From NCBI GenBank assembly GCA_017550535.1, contig JAFZOS010000065.1, positions 212,171 through 276,170 of the forward strand: a stretch of 64,000 nt of DNA. The letters are read 5' to 3'. Below the pieces are notes generated by a model. That model did no database searches and was not told the origin of the DNA. It worked only from the letters and a program-made list of their open reading frames with translations. Positions within the stretch are counted from its first letter, which is position 1. Every line of letters starts with the position of its first letter. The stretch comes from Lachnospiraceae bacterium (GTDB lineage: Bacteria > Bacillota > Clostridia > Lachnospirales > Lachnospiraceae). The translations under genes and the position numbers were made by a program. Of this stretch, positions 17,288 through 27,047 are shown piece by piece.

Positions 17288-20200
17288 TCATTTCTTAAAC
17301 CCTGCCGCTAACGGATTGGTGACATTATACGTTTTCTTTTGTACGTCATCCCACTTCTTTCCGTTCTTTACCTGCAGAGTCACAGTAACAGCTCCGCTCT
17401 TCTTTGCAGTTAGAATGCCCTTGGTAGTTACCGATGCTATTTTCTTTTCGTTTTTATCTGTGATAATATAACGGGTTTTTCCTGTTATAGGTGTGAAGTC
17501 TTTAGTTATATCCACTTTCTTATGGCTTATCTTTACGGACACTTTAACTTTACGTGCATTCTTGTCAGTTCCGTAAATAGCATATACTGTTGCCGAACCA
17601 TCCTTATCACCTACCGTTAGTATACCCGTCTTACTGTCAACGGTTGTTACTGTACTCTTTGCAGTAGTTGTCCATGAATTCGGATGGAGCAATCCGTTAT
17701 CCTTAAGTAGCGTATTTAAGTCAAATGTCTGACCGGTATAATACAGTATACCATATGATAAGCTGCTGCCCTTCGGTATGACGATATCATACGTTACATC
17801 CTTTTCCGTTAATTTTCCGCCTTCTTTCCACTGCGCAGTGACCGTAACCTTGCCCGCTTTCTTCGCACTCAAAACTCCCTTGCTAGTAATCGAAGCCAGC
17901 TTTTTCTGCGCCTTATCCTTAATCACGAATTTTACTGCCGAGCCTGTTACGGTACTAAATTCTCCCGAAAGTACAATCTTTTTGGCAGTTATTGATGAAC
18001 CGTCCTTACCTGTGTTCATCTCCTCATTCTTCTGATCTTCCTCGTCCCATTCTTTCCAGTGGGCATATAAAGTATGATCCTTTGTATTTGTCACGATAGT
18101 CGTCTTTTCAACAAGAGTACCCCCTGTCTTTTCGGTATACCAGCCCAAATGTTTCCATCCCGCACGAGAAGAAAGCACCGGAAGATCACCATATGCTTTA
18201 TTGACTGCAACTGTAATAGCATTCGGCGCATTAATCTCCGTTGTTCCTACATCAAAGGATACTACTACGGTCTTTTCATTTACCGTCACGGCACACTTCG
18301 CCGTCTTGCCGTTTGATGTGGTCGCAGTTATATCTGTAGTACCCGCACCGATACCCGTTACAACGCCTGTCTCTGTCACAGTTGCTACCTTCTCATTACC
18401 GGATGTCCATGTGATACTCTTATTAGTGGCATTTTCAGGTAGAATGGATGCTGAGATGGTGAAGTTTTCATCAATCATAATTATCTGCGATGTGGGACTA
18501 ACACTTACACTTTCAGCATCAATAAGTCTCTCAACAACATTTACCGCGCATGATGCACTCTTATTACTGCCATCTGTTGATTTAGCCGTTATTATTGTTG
18601 ATCCTGTTTTTAGAGCTGTGATTTTACCATTTTTATCAACCACTGCAACGTTTTTATCACTGGATTCCCATATTAATGATTTATTTGTTGCATTATCTGG
18701 CATAACAACAGCTGATACAATTATATTTTTACCGATTTCTAATGAAATTGCATCTTCTTTAACCTTAATATCACTTATTCTAATGGGATAAACATAAATC
18801 CTACATTTCGTATAAATATAATCGCTCAAAAAACAAGTAATAATTGTTACACCGGGTTTATTAGCTGTAATAATTCCACTATTATCAACCGATGCAATCG
18901 ATGGATCGTCACTAATCCATTCCAATTCTTTATATTTCATATTATGGGGGGAAATATCCGATATCAATTCATCAGTTTGGCCAACTAATAAAATTGAAGA
19001 ACTCTTGTTTAAAGTGATTTTTGTATGAGGGACTTTGACTGTAACAATACATTCATTTTTTAATTCTCCGTCTTCTGTTGTTGCATATACTCTAAACCAG
19101 TAACTATAGCTGTTGCTCACTAAATTATTTCCAATACGTTCCATTTCCTTTTTTAAAAAGATTTTGCCTGTTGAATCAATAGAATAGTAATCATTTCCAC
19201 CTGTCCATATTATTTTCTTATTCGCTGCATTTTCAGGTGTAATATTAGCAGTTAATGTATATGTATCCCCATAATCAATATTAATATAATTCGTTGACAA
19301 ATCTAGTTTTCTGACCGAGTCATTATTAATACTCCTATCAACTACTACATAGTATTTTGCCGCTTCGAGCTTAAAAAAACTGTCCTGTATTGTACAAGTT
19401 ACTATAGCCTTACCGATTCTCAACCCTTTTATATGACCATTATCATCGACACAAACAACATTTTCATCAGAACTACTCCATTCAGTATTAACTATAATAC
19501 CAGTTCCAAATTCTATATCATTAATATCAAAATTTAATGTTATTTCATCTCCAATTCCCATCCTTACGGAAGAAGAAATTGCAATTTCTTCTGGTCCAAT
19601 ATTATACTTTTTAAGAATGAAACTCCTATTATCTTTATATGGCACATAGTCATAAAGCTCGGTTGGATTTGATTCTTCATAGAAAGAACCTGGTAATTCA
19701 AAACCTGAACTTTTTTTATATCCGTTAGGAAGTGTTGGAGTTTTTATAATATCTAGTTTTTCACACCCATTAAGTACACCTTCATTGTTTAAATCATTCG
19801 TTGAAGCATAATAAAGCACTACCCCACTCAAATCTATTGTACTAATATTTGTACATCCTGAAAACATTCCCTTCATCTTTCCAAAACAACCTGCATATCG
19901 ACTCATATCTATGCTTTCTAAACTAATACAATTTCTAAACATATCTTCTGCATAACAATGAATAGACATATCACCTCTAAAACTACTCACATCTAGCACT
20001 TTTAGTTTTGTACATCCAGAAAACATATCATCCATAGATATAGCTTTCCTCGTGTCAAAGCTTGATAAATCAAGAGTTACTATATTAGAGCAAGATTCAA
20101 ACATACTTGAATAATTCATAACCTTATGTGTATCAAAATTACTAAGGTTCAACGCAGTTAAACTGCTGCAACCAGAAAACATGCTTGACAAATTTGTTGC

Positions 20201-21286
20201 ATTATGTGTATCAAAATTGCTCAAATCCAAAGCATTAATGTTACTACAGCCGCGAAACATGCTATTAAAATTTGTAACATTACTAGTGTCAAATCCGCTT
20301 ACATCAATACTATTTAACATCTTACATGCATAAAACATGCCATGCAAATCTGTCGCGTTACTTGTATCTAAATTTTTTAAATTTATATCTCTTAACATAC
20401 TGCAACCATAAAACATGCTTGACAAATTTGTTGCATTACTTGTATCAATATATTTTAAATCTATATCTCTTAACATGCTGCAACCAGAAAACATGCCTGA
20501 CAAATCTGTTGCATTACTTGTATTTATCCAGTGCAAATCCAAATAAGATAGATTTTCACAATCATGAAACATAGTGGAAAACACTTTAGCTTCACTGGTA
20601 TCAAGCCCTTTGATTACAAGCTGTGATGTCTCATCACACCCATAAAATATTCCTTGAATATTCATTGGTTTAACCTTGTTATTCAAATCACCAAAATCTA
20701 CATATTTGAGATTGGAACAGTTCGCGAACATCTCGCTCCAATTATTATTCTCTATTTTTGCATTACTCAAATCTACATATTCAAGTGATGATTTTTCATA
20801 AAAGAACCTTTCTGGTTTTTCAATGATAGTTTTATATTCATAGCCATCTATTATTGCAAATGCGGGAATAACTAACTCATCTGCTTTACCAACATATCTA
20901 TTAAGATAAATTGATGATTCATCACATGAATACTCAAAATCACTTTGCCACGTCGAATCATTCGTAACCGAATTTGCATCTATCACATCTTCAGAATCGA
21001 CAGCGAACAAGCCTTCTTCTGCTGGAAACTGATTGTTGTCCAGAGGGACAGCCGGCTCATCTACATTGATAATATCCTCCGATATAAGATCCTCGCTTTC
21101 ACAATCATCTCTCACAATTTCGTCTTCAGCCCGGTTCATTTCTTCATCTTCGCCCAAGATAGTACCACCTATATCTGTATCAAGCGCTGACAAATCATAA
21201 CCGCTTACAGGCATTACTGTCTGTAATACTAGCGTTGCCACAATGATAAAAGTAACTACAACACGACCAAATTCTTTCTTGTTCAT
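17288..21286 (-). CDS. BspA-like leucine-rich / Big_2 surface protein (first copy)
   Basis: A 1332-residue secreted protein. A signal peptide occupies residues 1-30 and an acidic linker runs to about 70. A BspA-like (DUF285) block at about 130-520 consists of roughly 23-residue repeats of the form MFxGCSxLxxLDLSxFDTSNAT. At least four Big_2-type Ig domains (about 560-930) follow, then an InlB B-repeat (near 965-1040, GWKHLGWYTEKTGG) and the 230-residue C-terminal module shared with its two neighbours. No sortase signal or membrane anchor is seen. BspA proteins bind host or food-derived ligands. The DNA of the leucine-rich part is more AT-rich than the rest of the window. Confidence 0.88.
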   Translation of the reverse strand: MNKKEFGRVVVTFIIVATLVLQTVMPVSGYDLSALDTDIGGTILGEDEEMNRAEDEIVRDDCESEDLISEDIINVDEPAVPLDNNQFPAEEGLFAVDSEDVIDANSVTNDSTWQSDFEYSCDESSIYLNRYVGKADELVIPAFAIIDGYEYKTIIEKPERFFYEKSSLEYVDLSNAKIENNNWSEMFANCSNLKYVDFGDLNNKVKPMNIQGIFYGCDETSQLVIKGLDTSEAKVFSTMFHDCENLSYLDLHWINTSNATDLSGMFSGCSMLRDIDLKYIDTSNATNLSSMFYGCSMLRDINLKNLDTSNATDLHGMFYACKMLNSIDVSGFDTSNVTNFNSMFRGCSNINALDLSNFDTHNATNLSSMFSGCSSLTALNLSNFDTHKVMNYSSMFESCSNIVTLDLSSFDTRKAISMDDMFSGCTKLKVLDVSSFRGDMSIHCYAEDMFRNCISLESIDMSRYAGCFGKMKGMFSGCTNISTIDLSGVVLYYASTNDLNNEGVLNGCEKLDIIKTPTLPNGYKKSSGFELPGSFYEESNPTELYDYVPYKDNRSFILKKYNIGPEEIAISSSVRMGIGDEITLNFDINDIEFGTGIIVNTEWSSSDENVVCVDDNGHIKGLRIGKAIVTCTIQDSFFKLEAAKYYVVVDRSINNDSVRKLDLSTNYINIDYGDTYTLTANITPENAANKKIIWTGGNDYYSIDSTGKIFLKKEMERIGNNLVSNSYSYWFRVYATTEDGELKNECIVTVKVPHTKITLNKSSSILLVGQTDELISDISPHNMKYKELEWISDDPSIASVDNSGIITANKPGVTIITCFLSDYIYTKCRIYVYPIRISDIKVKEDAISLEIGKNIIVSAVVMPDNATNKSLIWESSDKNVAVVDKNGKITALKTGSTIITAKSTDGSNKSASCAVNVVERLIDAESVSVSPTSQIIMIDENFTISASILPENATNKSITWTSGNEKVATVTETGVVTGIGAGTTDITATTSNGKTAKCAVTVNEKTVVVSFDVGTTEINAPNAITVAVNKAYGDLPVLSSRAGWKHLGWYTEKTGGTLVEKTTIVTNTKDHTLYAHWKEWDEEDQKNEEMNTGKDGSSITAKKIVLSGEFSTVTGSAVKFVIKDKAQKKLASITSKGVLSAKKAGKVTVTAQWKEGGKLTEKDVTYDIVIPKGSSLSYGILYYTGQTFDLNTLLKDNGLLHPNSWTTTAKSTVTTVDSKTGILTVGDKDGSATVYAIYGTDKNARKVKVSVKISHKKVDITKDFTPITGKTRYIITDKNEKKIASVTTKGILTAKKSGAVTVTLQVKNGKKWDDVQKKTYNVTNPLAAGFKK
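17310..17564. repeat. Dispersed near-identical repeat, copy 2
   Basis: Partner of 14211-14465 (see that entry), at the same place in the neighbouring paralogue. Confidence 0.85.
18174..18364. repeat. Dispersed near-identical coding repeat shared by the two BspA-like genes, copy 1
   Basis: Matches 23225-23415 without gaps, with four differences seen by eye in 191 bp. It covers the end of a Big_2 domain and part of the InlB repeat. Flanking sequence is clearly less similar, which points to local gene conversion. Confidence 0.8.
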
Positions 21287-21369
21287 AACTACTCATCCCT
21301 TCTTACATCGAAATATACAAAATAATACTTGTTTCTCGCTACTTACTATATATTATCTTTCAAACTTGC

Positions 21370-22332
21370 TTACTCCAATTTTGTATCCCCAGTTGTGACT
21401 CTGCAATCCACAGATTTCTCCGCATCTTTTGGGATTTCTACTCTCATTTTTATATCTTCAATTGATTTACGATAAAAGTCTTTATAATCATTCTGTCTAC
21501 AAACAATATCCCTTCCGATCATTACAACATCATGACAAACAAGTAGTGCATGCTTATCATCATTCTTCGAATTCATAAATTCCCACGGCGGACAGTAATA
21601 ATATACCTTCCCCTTATTGGCTTTCTCCAAAACCTTTCTTTCAAGCAACCACCATAGATCAATTTCCGAAGGATCAAATCCAAATCCCAAAACATATACA
21701 TCACCAAGAATAAACGCATCAAGCCAACTGTTGATATTGATTTTTTTGTTATGAGATTGAATGATTTCATATTTATTTCCAATTCCGTCAAAATAGCGTT
21801 TTATTTTCGAAACAAGATTGCAGTAATAATAGTGACCAATAACCATACTTGAATGATTACGAGCTTCGCCATGTATATGCCACACTCTATTATGTGTAGA
21901 TAAATAATCTATTGCATTATATGTATGTAACATATATTTTGCCTCGGCGCGCTTACCTTTAAGAGTAGTATCTTTCATTTTTCCAATCGCATACTCACTG
22001 ATTTTAGCGCAATCAACAGATGCAAGTTCTAGCTCATAGCTATAATTGGTAGTTAATATTTCATCAAATCCCATAGTTAAAATGGATTGAAGAAGTTCCC
22101 GATGTTTTTTATCATGCACCTCTCCAAATAAGCGACTCTTATACTGCTTAAGTCTTTCATTAACATCATTTCCTGTAGCAACAATTATCTGTTGCGGCAT
22201 GGGAAGCGAAGATTTGAAATCTAGATTCCCCGACATCTCTTTTATAAGTCTTTCCCAAGAATCACCATTATACGAACGGTTAATACCATTTCCAATAAGT
22301 AGTACTTGAGGCCTTTTGCAATTATTCTCCAT
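21370..22332 (-). CDS. SIR2-like domain protein with a helix-turn-helix-gene-derived tail
   Basis: A 320-residue protein with the SIR2-like fold: nucleotide-binding start LLIGNGINRSY (11-21), DEILTTNYSYELE (90-102), VWHIHGEA with the probable catalytic His (150-157), and LGFGFDPSEIDLWWLL (215-230). Bacterial SIR2-like proteins of this kind are often NAD-consuming defence effectors; that role is inferred here. Residues about 299-313 (EIPKDAEKSVDCRV) closely match the C-terminus of the small HTH protein at 26773-26979. The gene starts 15 bp after a BspA-like gene with AAGGG as binding site, so it is probably co-transcribed with adhesin genes. It is AT-rich, which suggests transfer. Confidence 0.8.
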   Translation of the reverse strand: MENNCKRPQVLLIGNGINRSYNGDSWERLIKEMSGNLDFKSSLPMPQQIIVATGNDVNERLKQYKSRLFGEVHDKKHRELLQSILTMGFDEILTTNYSYELELASVDCAKISEYAIGKMKDTTLKGKRAEAKYMLHTYNAIDYLSTHNRVWHIHGEARNHSSMVIGHYYYCNLVSKIKRYFDGIGNKYEIIQSHNKKININSWLDAFILGDVYVLGFGFDPSEIDLWWLLERKVLEKANKGKVYYYCPPWEFMNSKNDDKHALLVCHDVVMIGRDIVCRQNDYKDFYRKSIEDIKMRVEIPKDAEKSVDCRVTTGDTKLE

Positions 22333-22347
22333 TCTCGTAGTCCCTTC

Positions 22348-25300
22348 TTATTTTACAGTCAACGGATTGGAAACCTGATACGTCTTCGTTTCTACATCCT
22401 CCCACTTCTTACCGTTCTTTATCTGCAGAGTCACGGTAACGGTACCGTCTTTCTTTGCAGTTAAAATGCCCTTTGTTGTTACCGAAGCTATTTTCTTGCT
22501 GTCTTTGTCAACAATCTTAAAGCGGGTTTTGCCTGTTATCTGTGTAAAATCCTTTGATATATCAATCTTCTTATGGCTGACCTTCACAGATACTTTGACT
22601 TTACGTGCATTCTTATCTGTACCATAAACGGCATATACTGTTGCCGAACCATCCTTCTCTCCTACCGTTAGTATACCCGTCTTACTGTCAACGGTTGCTA
22701 CTGTACTCTTTGCAGTAGTTGTCCATGAATTCGGATGGAGTAATCCGTTATCCTTAAGTAGCGTATTTAAGTCAAAAGTCTGGCCGGTATAATACAGTAT
22801 ACCATATGGTAAGCTGCTGCCCTTCGGTATAACAATGTTATATGTTACATCCTGCTCAGTCCACGTACTTCCGTCCTTCTTTCGAACCGTAACTACTACC
22901 TTGCCGTTCTTCTTTGCAGAAAGTACACCCTTGCCTGTTACTGATGCAAGTTTCTTCTGTGCCTTATCTTTGATCACAAATTTTACCGCAGAACCTGTTA
23001 CGGTACCGAATTCGCCTGACAGATCGATCTTTTTTGTAGTTATCGATGATCCGTCCTTACCGGAGTTCATCTCCTCATTCTTCTGATCTTCCTCGTCCCA
23101 TTCTTTCCAATGAGCATACAAGATATGATCCTTTGTATTTGTCACGATAGTCGTCTTTTCAACAAGCGTTCCACCGGTCTTTTCGGTATACCAGCCCAAA
23201 TGTTTCCATCCTGTTCTCGAAGCGAGCACCGGAAGATCACCATATGCTTTATTGACTGCAACTGTAATAGCATTCGGCGCATTAATCTCCGTTGTTCCTA
23301 CATCAAAGGATACTACTACGGTCTTTTCATTTACCGTCACAGCACACTTCGCCGTCTTACCGTTTGATGTGGTCGCAGTTATATCTGTGGTACCCGCACC
23401 GATGCCCGTTACAACACCGGCTTCCGACACAGTCGCCACTTTCTCATTACCGGATGTCCATGAAATACTCCTATCAGTGGCGTTCACTGGCAATATAGTG
23501 GCCGATAAGGTATATGAATCCCCTATCATAATTTTCTGTGATTCAGGACTAATGCTTATACTTTCAGTTTCAACAATCTGCTTCACAACAGTAACGATGC
23601 AGGATGCACATTTATTGCTTCCATCGGTTGATGTTGCAGTTATTGTTGCGGTTCCCTCAGCAATAGCCGTAACTATTCCATCCGAATCAACTGTCGCGAC
23701 GCTTTCATTGCTCGACATCCATTTTACTGTTGGAATGGCCGCATATTTTGGAAACACTGTTATCGAAAGGACTTCGCTATTACCCTCTTCCACGTTTATA
23801 CTATCTGAAGATATTTTGACTTCCCTTACTTCTTTTGAGCAGACTGATACTTTACAGTATGCAAGTGCGAAGGTACTGTTATTGCGAACAAGTGATATCA
23901 CAACAGTTCCAAACGATTTACCAGTGACTTTACCATTATCATCAACCGTTGCTATATCAGGATCACTTGATAACCAAGTTAAATCTATATTGGCCGCATT
24001 TTCAGGTAAATATTTGGCATTAATTACAATTGATTCTCCCAAATCAATATAGCTCCTACTAGGAGTTAACGTTATCCATCTTGAATATACTATCTCATCA
24101 TTTGATACAACAGTAACGTTGCAATATCCACTGTTGCCATTCGCAGAAGTCGCTGTTATTTTTACTTCACCCAGTGATTTTGCAGTAACCGTTCCCGCCG
24201 AATCCACACTTGCTATATCAGGATTATCAGATGTCCATACTAGATTCTTATCATCTGCACTTTGAGGAGTTATTCTAGGGCTGAGTGAAAATATGTCACC
24301 TACTTTAGCCGTATAAACCGAAGGATCTACTGCCACAGAGTCAACTTGTATTTCCCTTTTCAACCAAATGCTTTTGTCAATGTTCTTGGGAAGTACATTA
24401 TACACATCCTCAGGCTTATCCTTATTATAAAATATGCCTGGCAAAGAAATATCTTGGTTAAGATAATTCGGTGCCTTTATCGTTTTAAGACTCCGTTGAT
24501 TTGAAAACAGCTGAACGTTAGCATCCAGATTTCGTAGGTCAAGCCCAGTCATATTTATTTCAGTCAGTTCAACACATGTGTCAAACATATTATTTATATC
24601 TTTAACATTTCTTGTATCAAGACCACTCATATCTATTTGGGTTATATTGTAACAACCCTTAAACATAGAAGACATGTTAATGCAGGAACTCGTATCCAAT
24701 CCACGTAAATCAGCTCTTTCTAAACTAGTACATCCATTAAAGAGGCCTTCAAATGTTTTGACACTGCCTGTATTTAAGCAAGAAATATTGATTTGCTCAA
24801 AATCGGTACAATTATCAAACATATAACTCATATCCGTTACCATGCTAGTATCCAAACCATCTACGAATACACTTATTAGTTGATAACATCTCATAAACAT
24901 CCCCTGCATATCGGTTAATTTATGGGTATTCATATTACTTAAGTCAACTTCTACTAGTTTACTACACCCGTAAAACATGTAATCCATTCTCTCTACATTA
25001 CCCGTATCCAGGCTATTTATGTCGACTTTATTTAAACTTGTACAGCCACGAAACATCTCCTCCATTGATGTTACTCTTCGGGTGTCTATCCTTCCAAATT
25101 TCACTTCTTTGAGTTTGTCTAACGCATAAAACATTCTGCTCATAGAAGTAACCCGACTAGCATCAACATTACTCAAGTCAATTTTAATTAGTTGGGGGGC
25201 TGATTTGAAAAAACCTGCACAGTTCTCATTTAATGTTGTTATATATGTTTTTCCGTCAATAACGGCTACTGCCGGAATTATAATCTCGGTATCGTTTCCC

Positions 25301-26709
25301 ACATATGCATTAAGAACAATTCTAGTTCCATCCAAAATATATGAATAATCATCATACCACTTTGAGCTATCAGATACGTATATATCGCATGATGCACTCT
25401 TATTTCCACCATCTGTCGATTCAGCAGTTATTATTGCTTTTCCTGCAGCAACCGCCGTTACCATACCCTCTGAGTCGACAGTAGCAACCTTTTCATCACT
25501 GGTTATCCATTTTAAGGTTTTGTTGGTAGCGTTTGAAGGTAAAATGTTAGTGAATAACTGAATTGTGTTTCCAATAACAATGGCCTTAGATGTGGATTCT
25601 ATATCAATTTCACTTACCAAAACCGGTTCTAAAGGTTCAGTTGCAACTAGAGTGAAACTAGTTTTTTGATCCATGGGCAGATATGTATATTTCTTTGATT
25701 GATCATCTTTTCTCATAAATTCATGAGGAAGTATGACCTTAACTATAAGTTCAGTCGGTATATCTATTGTTTCTAAAGAATTACAATCTTTAAAAACATC
25801 TTCATACATATCTCCGTCAAAAGCTGACATTCCTCTGAAGTTCCATCCGCTCAAATCTAGCCTATTTAAGCTGCTGCAGCCACTAAACATTCCATCAAAG
25901 TTCCTTACATTTGACACGTTCCACTCATCTAAATCAAGAATTGATAAACTAGAACATCCGCGGAACATATTATTCATGACAGTAACATTCGAAGTATCCC
26001 AATCATTCATATTTAGGTTTGATAAACTTGTACATCCTTCAAACATATTACTCATATCCCATACATAATATGTATCTTCTCTATTCATATAGATTTTCTT
26101 CAGATTATAGCAACCTGAGCACATTCCTCTCATACTTACCCCAGGCTTCCCCAAATCTCCATATATACTTCCCCTTAAGTCTATTCCCTTTAATGTTTTA
26201 TTATCCTTAAACATATAGCTTAAATCATTTATTTTTTTACCCAGATTACGTAAGTCCAAAAATTCACATGTAGAACCACCATCAAAGCTACCAGATATTG
26301 CAGTTTTATAACTATCCCCATTTATAATGGCCTCCGACGGGATTACTACTGTCTTATCAGATCCACGATATTTAGAAAGATAAATAATATGTTTGCTTTC
26401 ATCTGTAGAGTACATGTACTCCTTCTGCCATGTTGTATCAAAAGTTGCATCTATATTAGTATCAGCCAGAACAGAAATCTCCTCGCCCAGAAACGTATTT
26501 GTATCATTATCATTATCAGTATCAGTATCTATATATGAATCACCATATGCATAAGACTCATCAACTAAATCATCATTGTTAACTATTACTTCATTATTAT
26601 CTAGCTCATTGTTCTGTATTATATCCGCTAATACGGTAGTATTTGAGGGTATAAGTAGCACTGTAGATATAAACATGTAACAAATTATCTTATAGTATGC
26701 TTTTTTCAT
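22348..26709 (-). CDS. BspA-like leucine-rich / Big_2 surface protein (second, larger copy)
   Basis: A 1453-residue secreted protein. A signal peptide (about 1-28) and an Asp/Asn-rich linker precede a first BspA-like leucine-rich block (about 130-340) and a Big_2 domain (about 365-450). A second leucine-rich block (about 470-780) is followed by four Big_2 domains, an InlB B-repeat and the shared 230-residue C-terminal module. The two leucine-rich blocks each begin with a similar IIIPAVAVIDGKTY-type strand segment, so the unit was duplicated inside the gene. No LPXTG is present. The ATG follows AGGAGATC. It is the first large gene behind the c-di-GMP riboswitch. Confidence 0.88.
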   Translation of the reverse strand: MKKAYYKIICYMFISTVLLIPSNTTVLADIIQNNELDNNEVIVNNDDLVDESYAYGDSYIDTDTDNDNDTNTFLGEEISVLADTNIDATFDTTWQKEYMYSTDESKHIIYLSKYRGSDKTVVIPSEAIINGDSYKTAISGSFDGGSTCEFLDLRNLGKKINDLSYMFKDNKTLKGIDLRGSIYGDLGKPGVSMRGMCSGCYNLKKIYMNREDTYYVWDMSNMFEGCTSLSNLNMNDWDTSNVTVMNNMFRGCSSLSILDLDEWNVSNVRNFDGMFSGCSSLNRLDLSGWNFRGMSAFDGDMYEDVFKDCNSLETIDIPTELIVKVILPHEFMRKDDQSKKYTYLPMDQKTSFTLVATEPLEPVLVSEIDIESTSKAIVIGNTIQLFTNILPSNATNKTLKWITSDEKVATVDSEGMVTAVAAGKAIITAESTDGGNKSASCDIYVSDSSKWYDDYSYILDGTRIVLNAYVGNDTEIIIPAVAVIDGKTYITTLNENCAGFFKSAPQLIKIDLSNVDASRVTSMSRMFYALDKLKEVKFGRIDTRRVTSMEEMFRGCTSLNKVDINSLDTGNVERMDYMFYGCSKLVEVDLSNMNTHKLTDMQGMFMRCYQLISVFVDGLDTSMVTDMSYMFDNCTDFEQINISCLNTGSVKTFEGLFNGCTSLERADLRGLDTSSCINMSSMFKGCYNITQIDMSGLDTRNVKDINNMFDTCVELTEINMTGLDLRNLDANVQLFSNQRSLKTIKAPNYLNQDISLPGIFYNKDKPEDVYNVLPKNIDKSIWLKREIQVDSVAVDPSVYTAKVGDIFSLSPRITPQSADDKNLVWTSDNPDIASVDSAGTVTAKSLGEVKITATSANGNSGYCNVTVVSNDEIVYSRWITLTPSRSYIDLGESIVINAKYLPENAANIDLTWLSSDPDIATVDDNGKVTGKSFGTVVISLVRNNSTFALAYCKVSVCSKEVREVKISSDSINVEEGNSEVLSITVFPKYAAIPTVKWMSSNESVATVDSDGIVTAIAEGTATITATSTDGSNKCASCIVTVVKQIVETESISISPESQKIMIGDSYTLSATILPVNATDRSISWTSGNEKVATVSEAGVVTGIGAGTTDITATTSNGKTAKCAVTVNEKTVVVSFDVGTTEINAPNAITVAVNKAYGDLPVLASRTGWKHLGWYTEKTGGTLVEKTTIVTNTKDHILYAHWKEWDEEDQKNEEMNSGKDGSSITTKKIDLSGEFGTVTGSAVKFVIKDKAQKKLASVTGKGVLSAKKNGKVVVTVRKKDGSTWTEQDVTYNIVIPKGSSLPYGILYYTGQTFDLNTLLKDNGLLHPNSWTTTAKSTVATVDSKTGILTVGEKDGSATVYAVYGTDKNARKVKVSVKVSHKKIDISKDFTQITGKTRFKIVDKDSKKIASVTTKGILTAKKDGTVTVTLQIKNGKKWEDVETKTYQVSNPLTVK
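23225..23415. repeat. Dispersed near-identical coding repeat shared by the two BspA-like genes, copy 2
   Basis: Partner of 18174-18364 (see that entry). Confidence 0.8.
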
Positions 26710-26772
26710 AACTGATCTCCTGTATTTTCTTTCTATTGCTTATTGCACCACTTCTAAACGAAGAGCTCACCT

Positions 26773-26979
26773 TTACTTTCCAAACCTATTCCGCCAATCT
26801 ATATATTTACCGGTTTTTACTCTGCGATCTATTGGTCTTTCCGCATCCTTTGGGATTGCCCATGACCGGCCGAACTTGAATACCCCGGGGATCACTCCCT
26901 CATAACACATCTTCTGAACCCTTCTCGGCTGAAGATTCCATTTTTCCGCTGTCTGCTTTATTGTCATGTATTCGTTCAT
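26773..26979 (-). CDS. Small helix-turn-helix (excisionase/MerR-like) protein
   Basis: A 68-residue DNA-binding protein of the winged-helix excisionase type: helix-turn-helix MTIKQTAEKWNLQPRRVQKM (5-24), then a wing segment VIPGVFKFGRSWAIPKDAERP. It is the first gene after the c-di-GMP riboswitch and 63 bp before the BspA-like gene, so it may act on this locus; no phage gene is near. I chose the third ATG (26979), 9 bases after AGAGG, because the earlier two sit on or against the binding site. Its C-terminal coding sequence is repeated in the tail of the SIR2-like gene. Confidence 0.75.
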   Translation of the reverse strand: MNEYMTIKQTAEKWNLQPRRVQKMCYEGVIPGVFKFGRSWAIPKDAERPIDRRVKTGKYIDWRNRFGK

Positions 26980-26999
26980 GATCATCATCCTCTTCTTTC

Positions 27000-27040
27000 A
27001 ATAAAAAACATCAGGCATAAACCTATGGTTTTCCTGATGT
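27000..27040 (-). terminator. Intrinsic terminator behind the c-di-GMP aptamer (expression platform)
   Basis: On the minus strand ACATCAGG (27040-27033) pairs with CCTGATGT (27015-27008), with an inner AAACC/GGTTT extension, followed by TTTTTTAT. It lies between the aptamer and the helix-turn-helix gene, where the riboswitch would control it. Confidence 0.85.
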
Positions 27041-27047
27041 AATATAC

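Noticed and set aside
14195..26709. LPXTG-type sortase signals on the three large surface proteins
   Set aside because: The C-termini end in the shared beta-rich module with no LPXTG motif, hydrophobic segment or basic tail.
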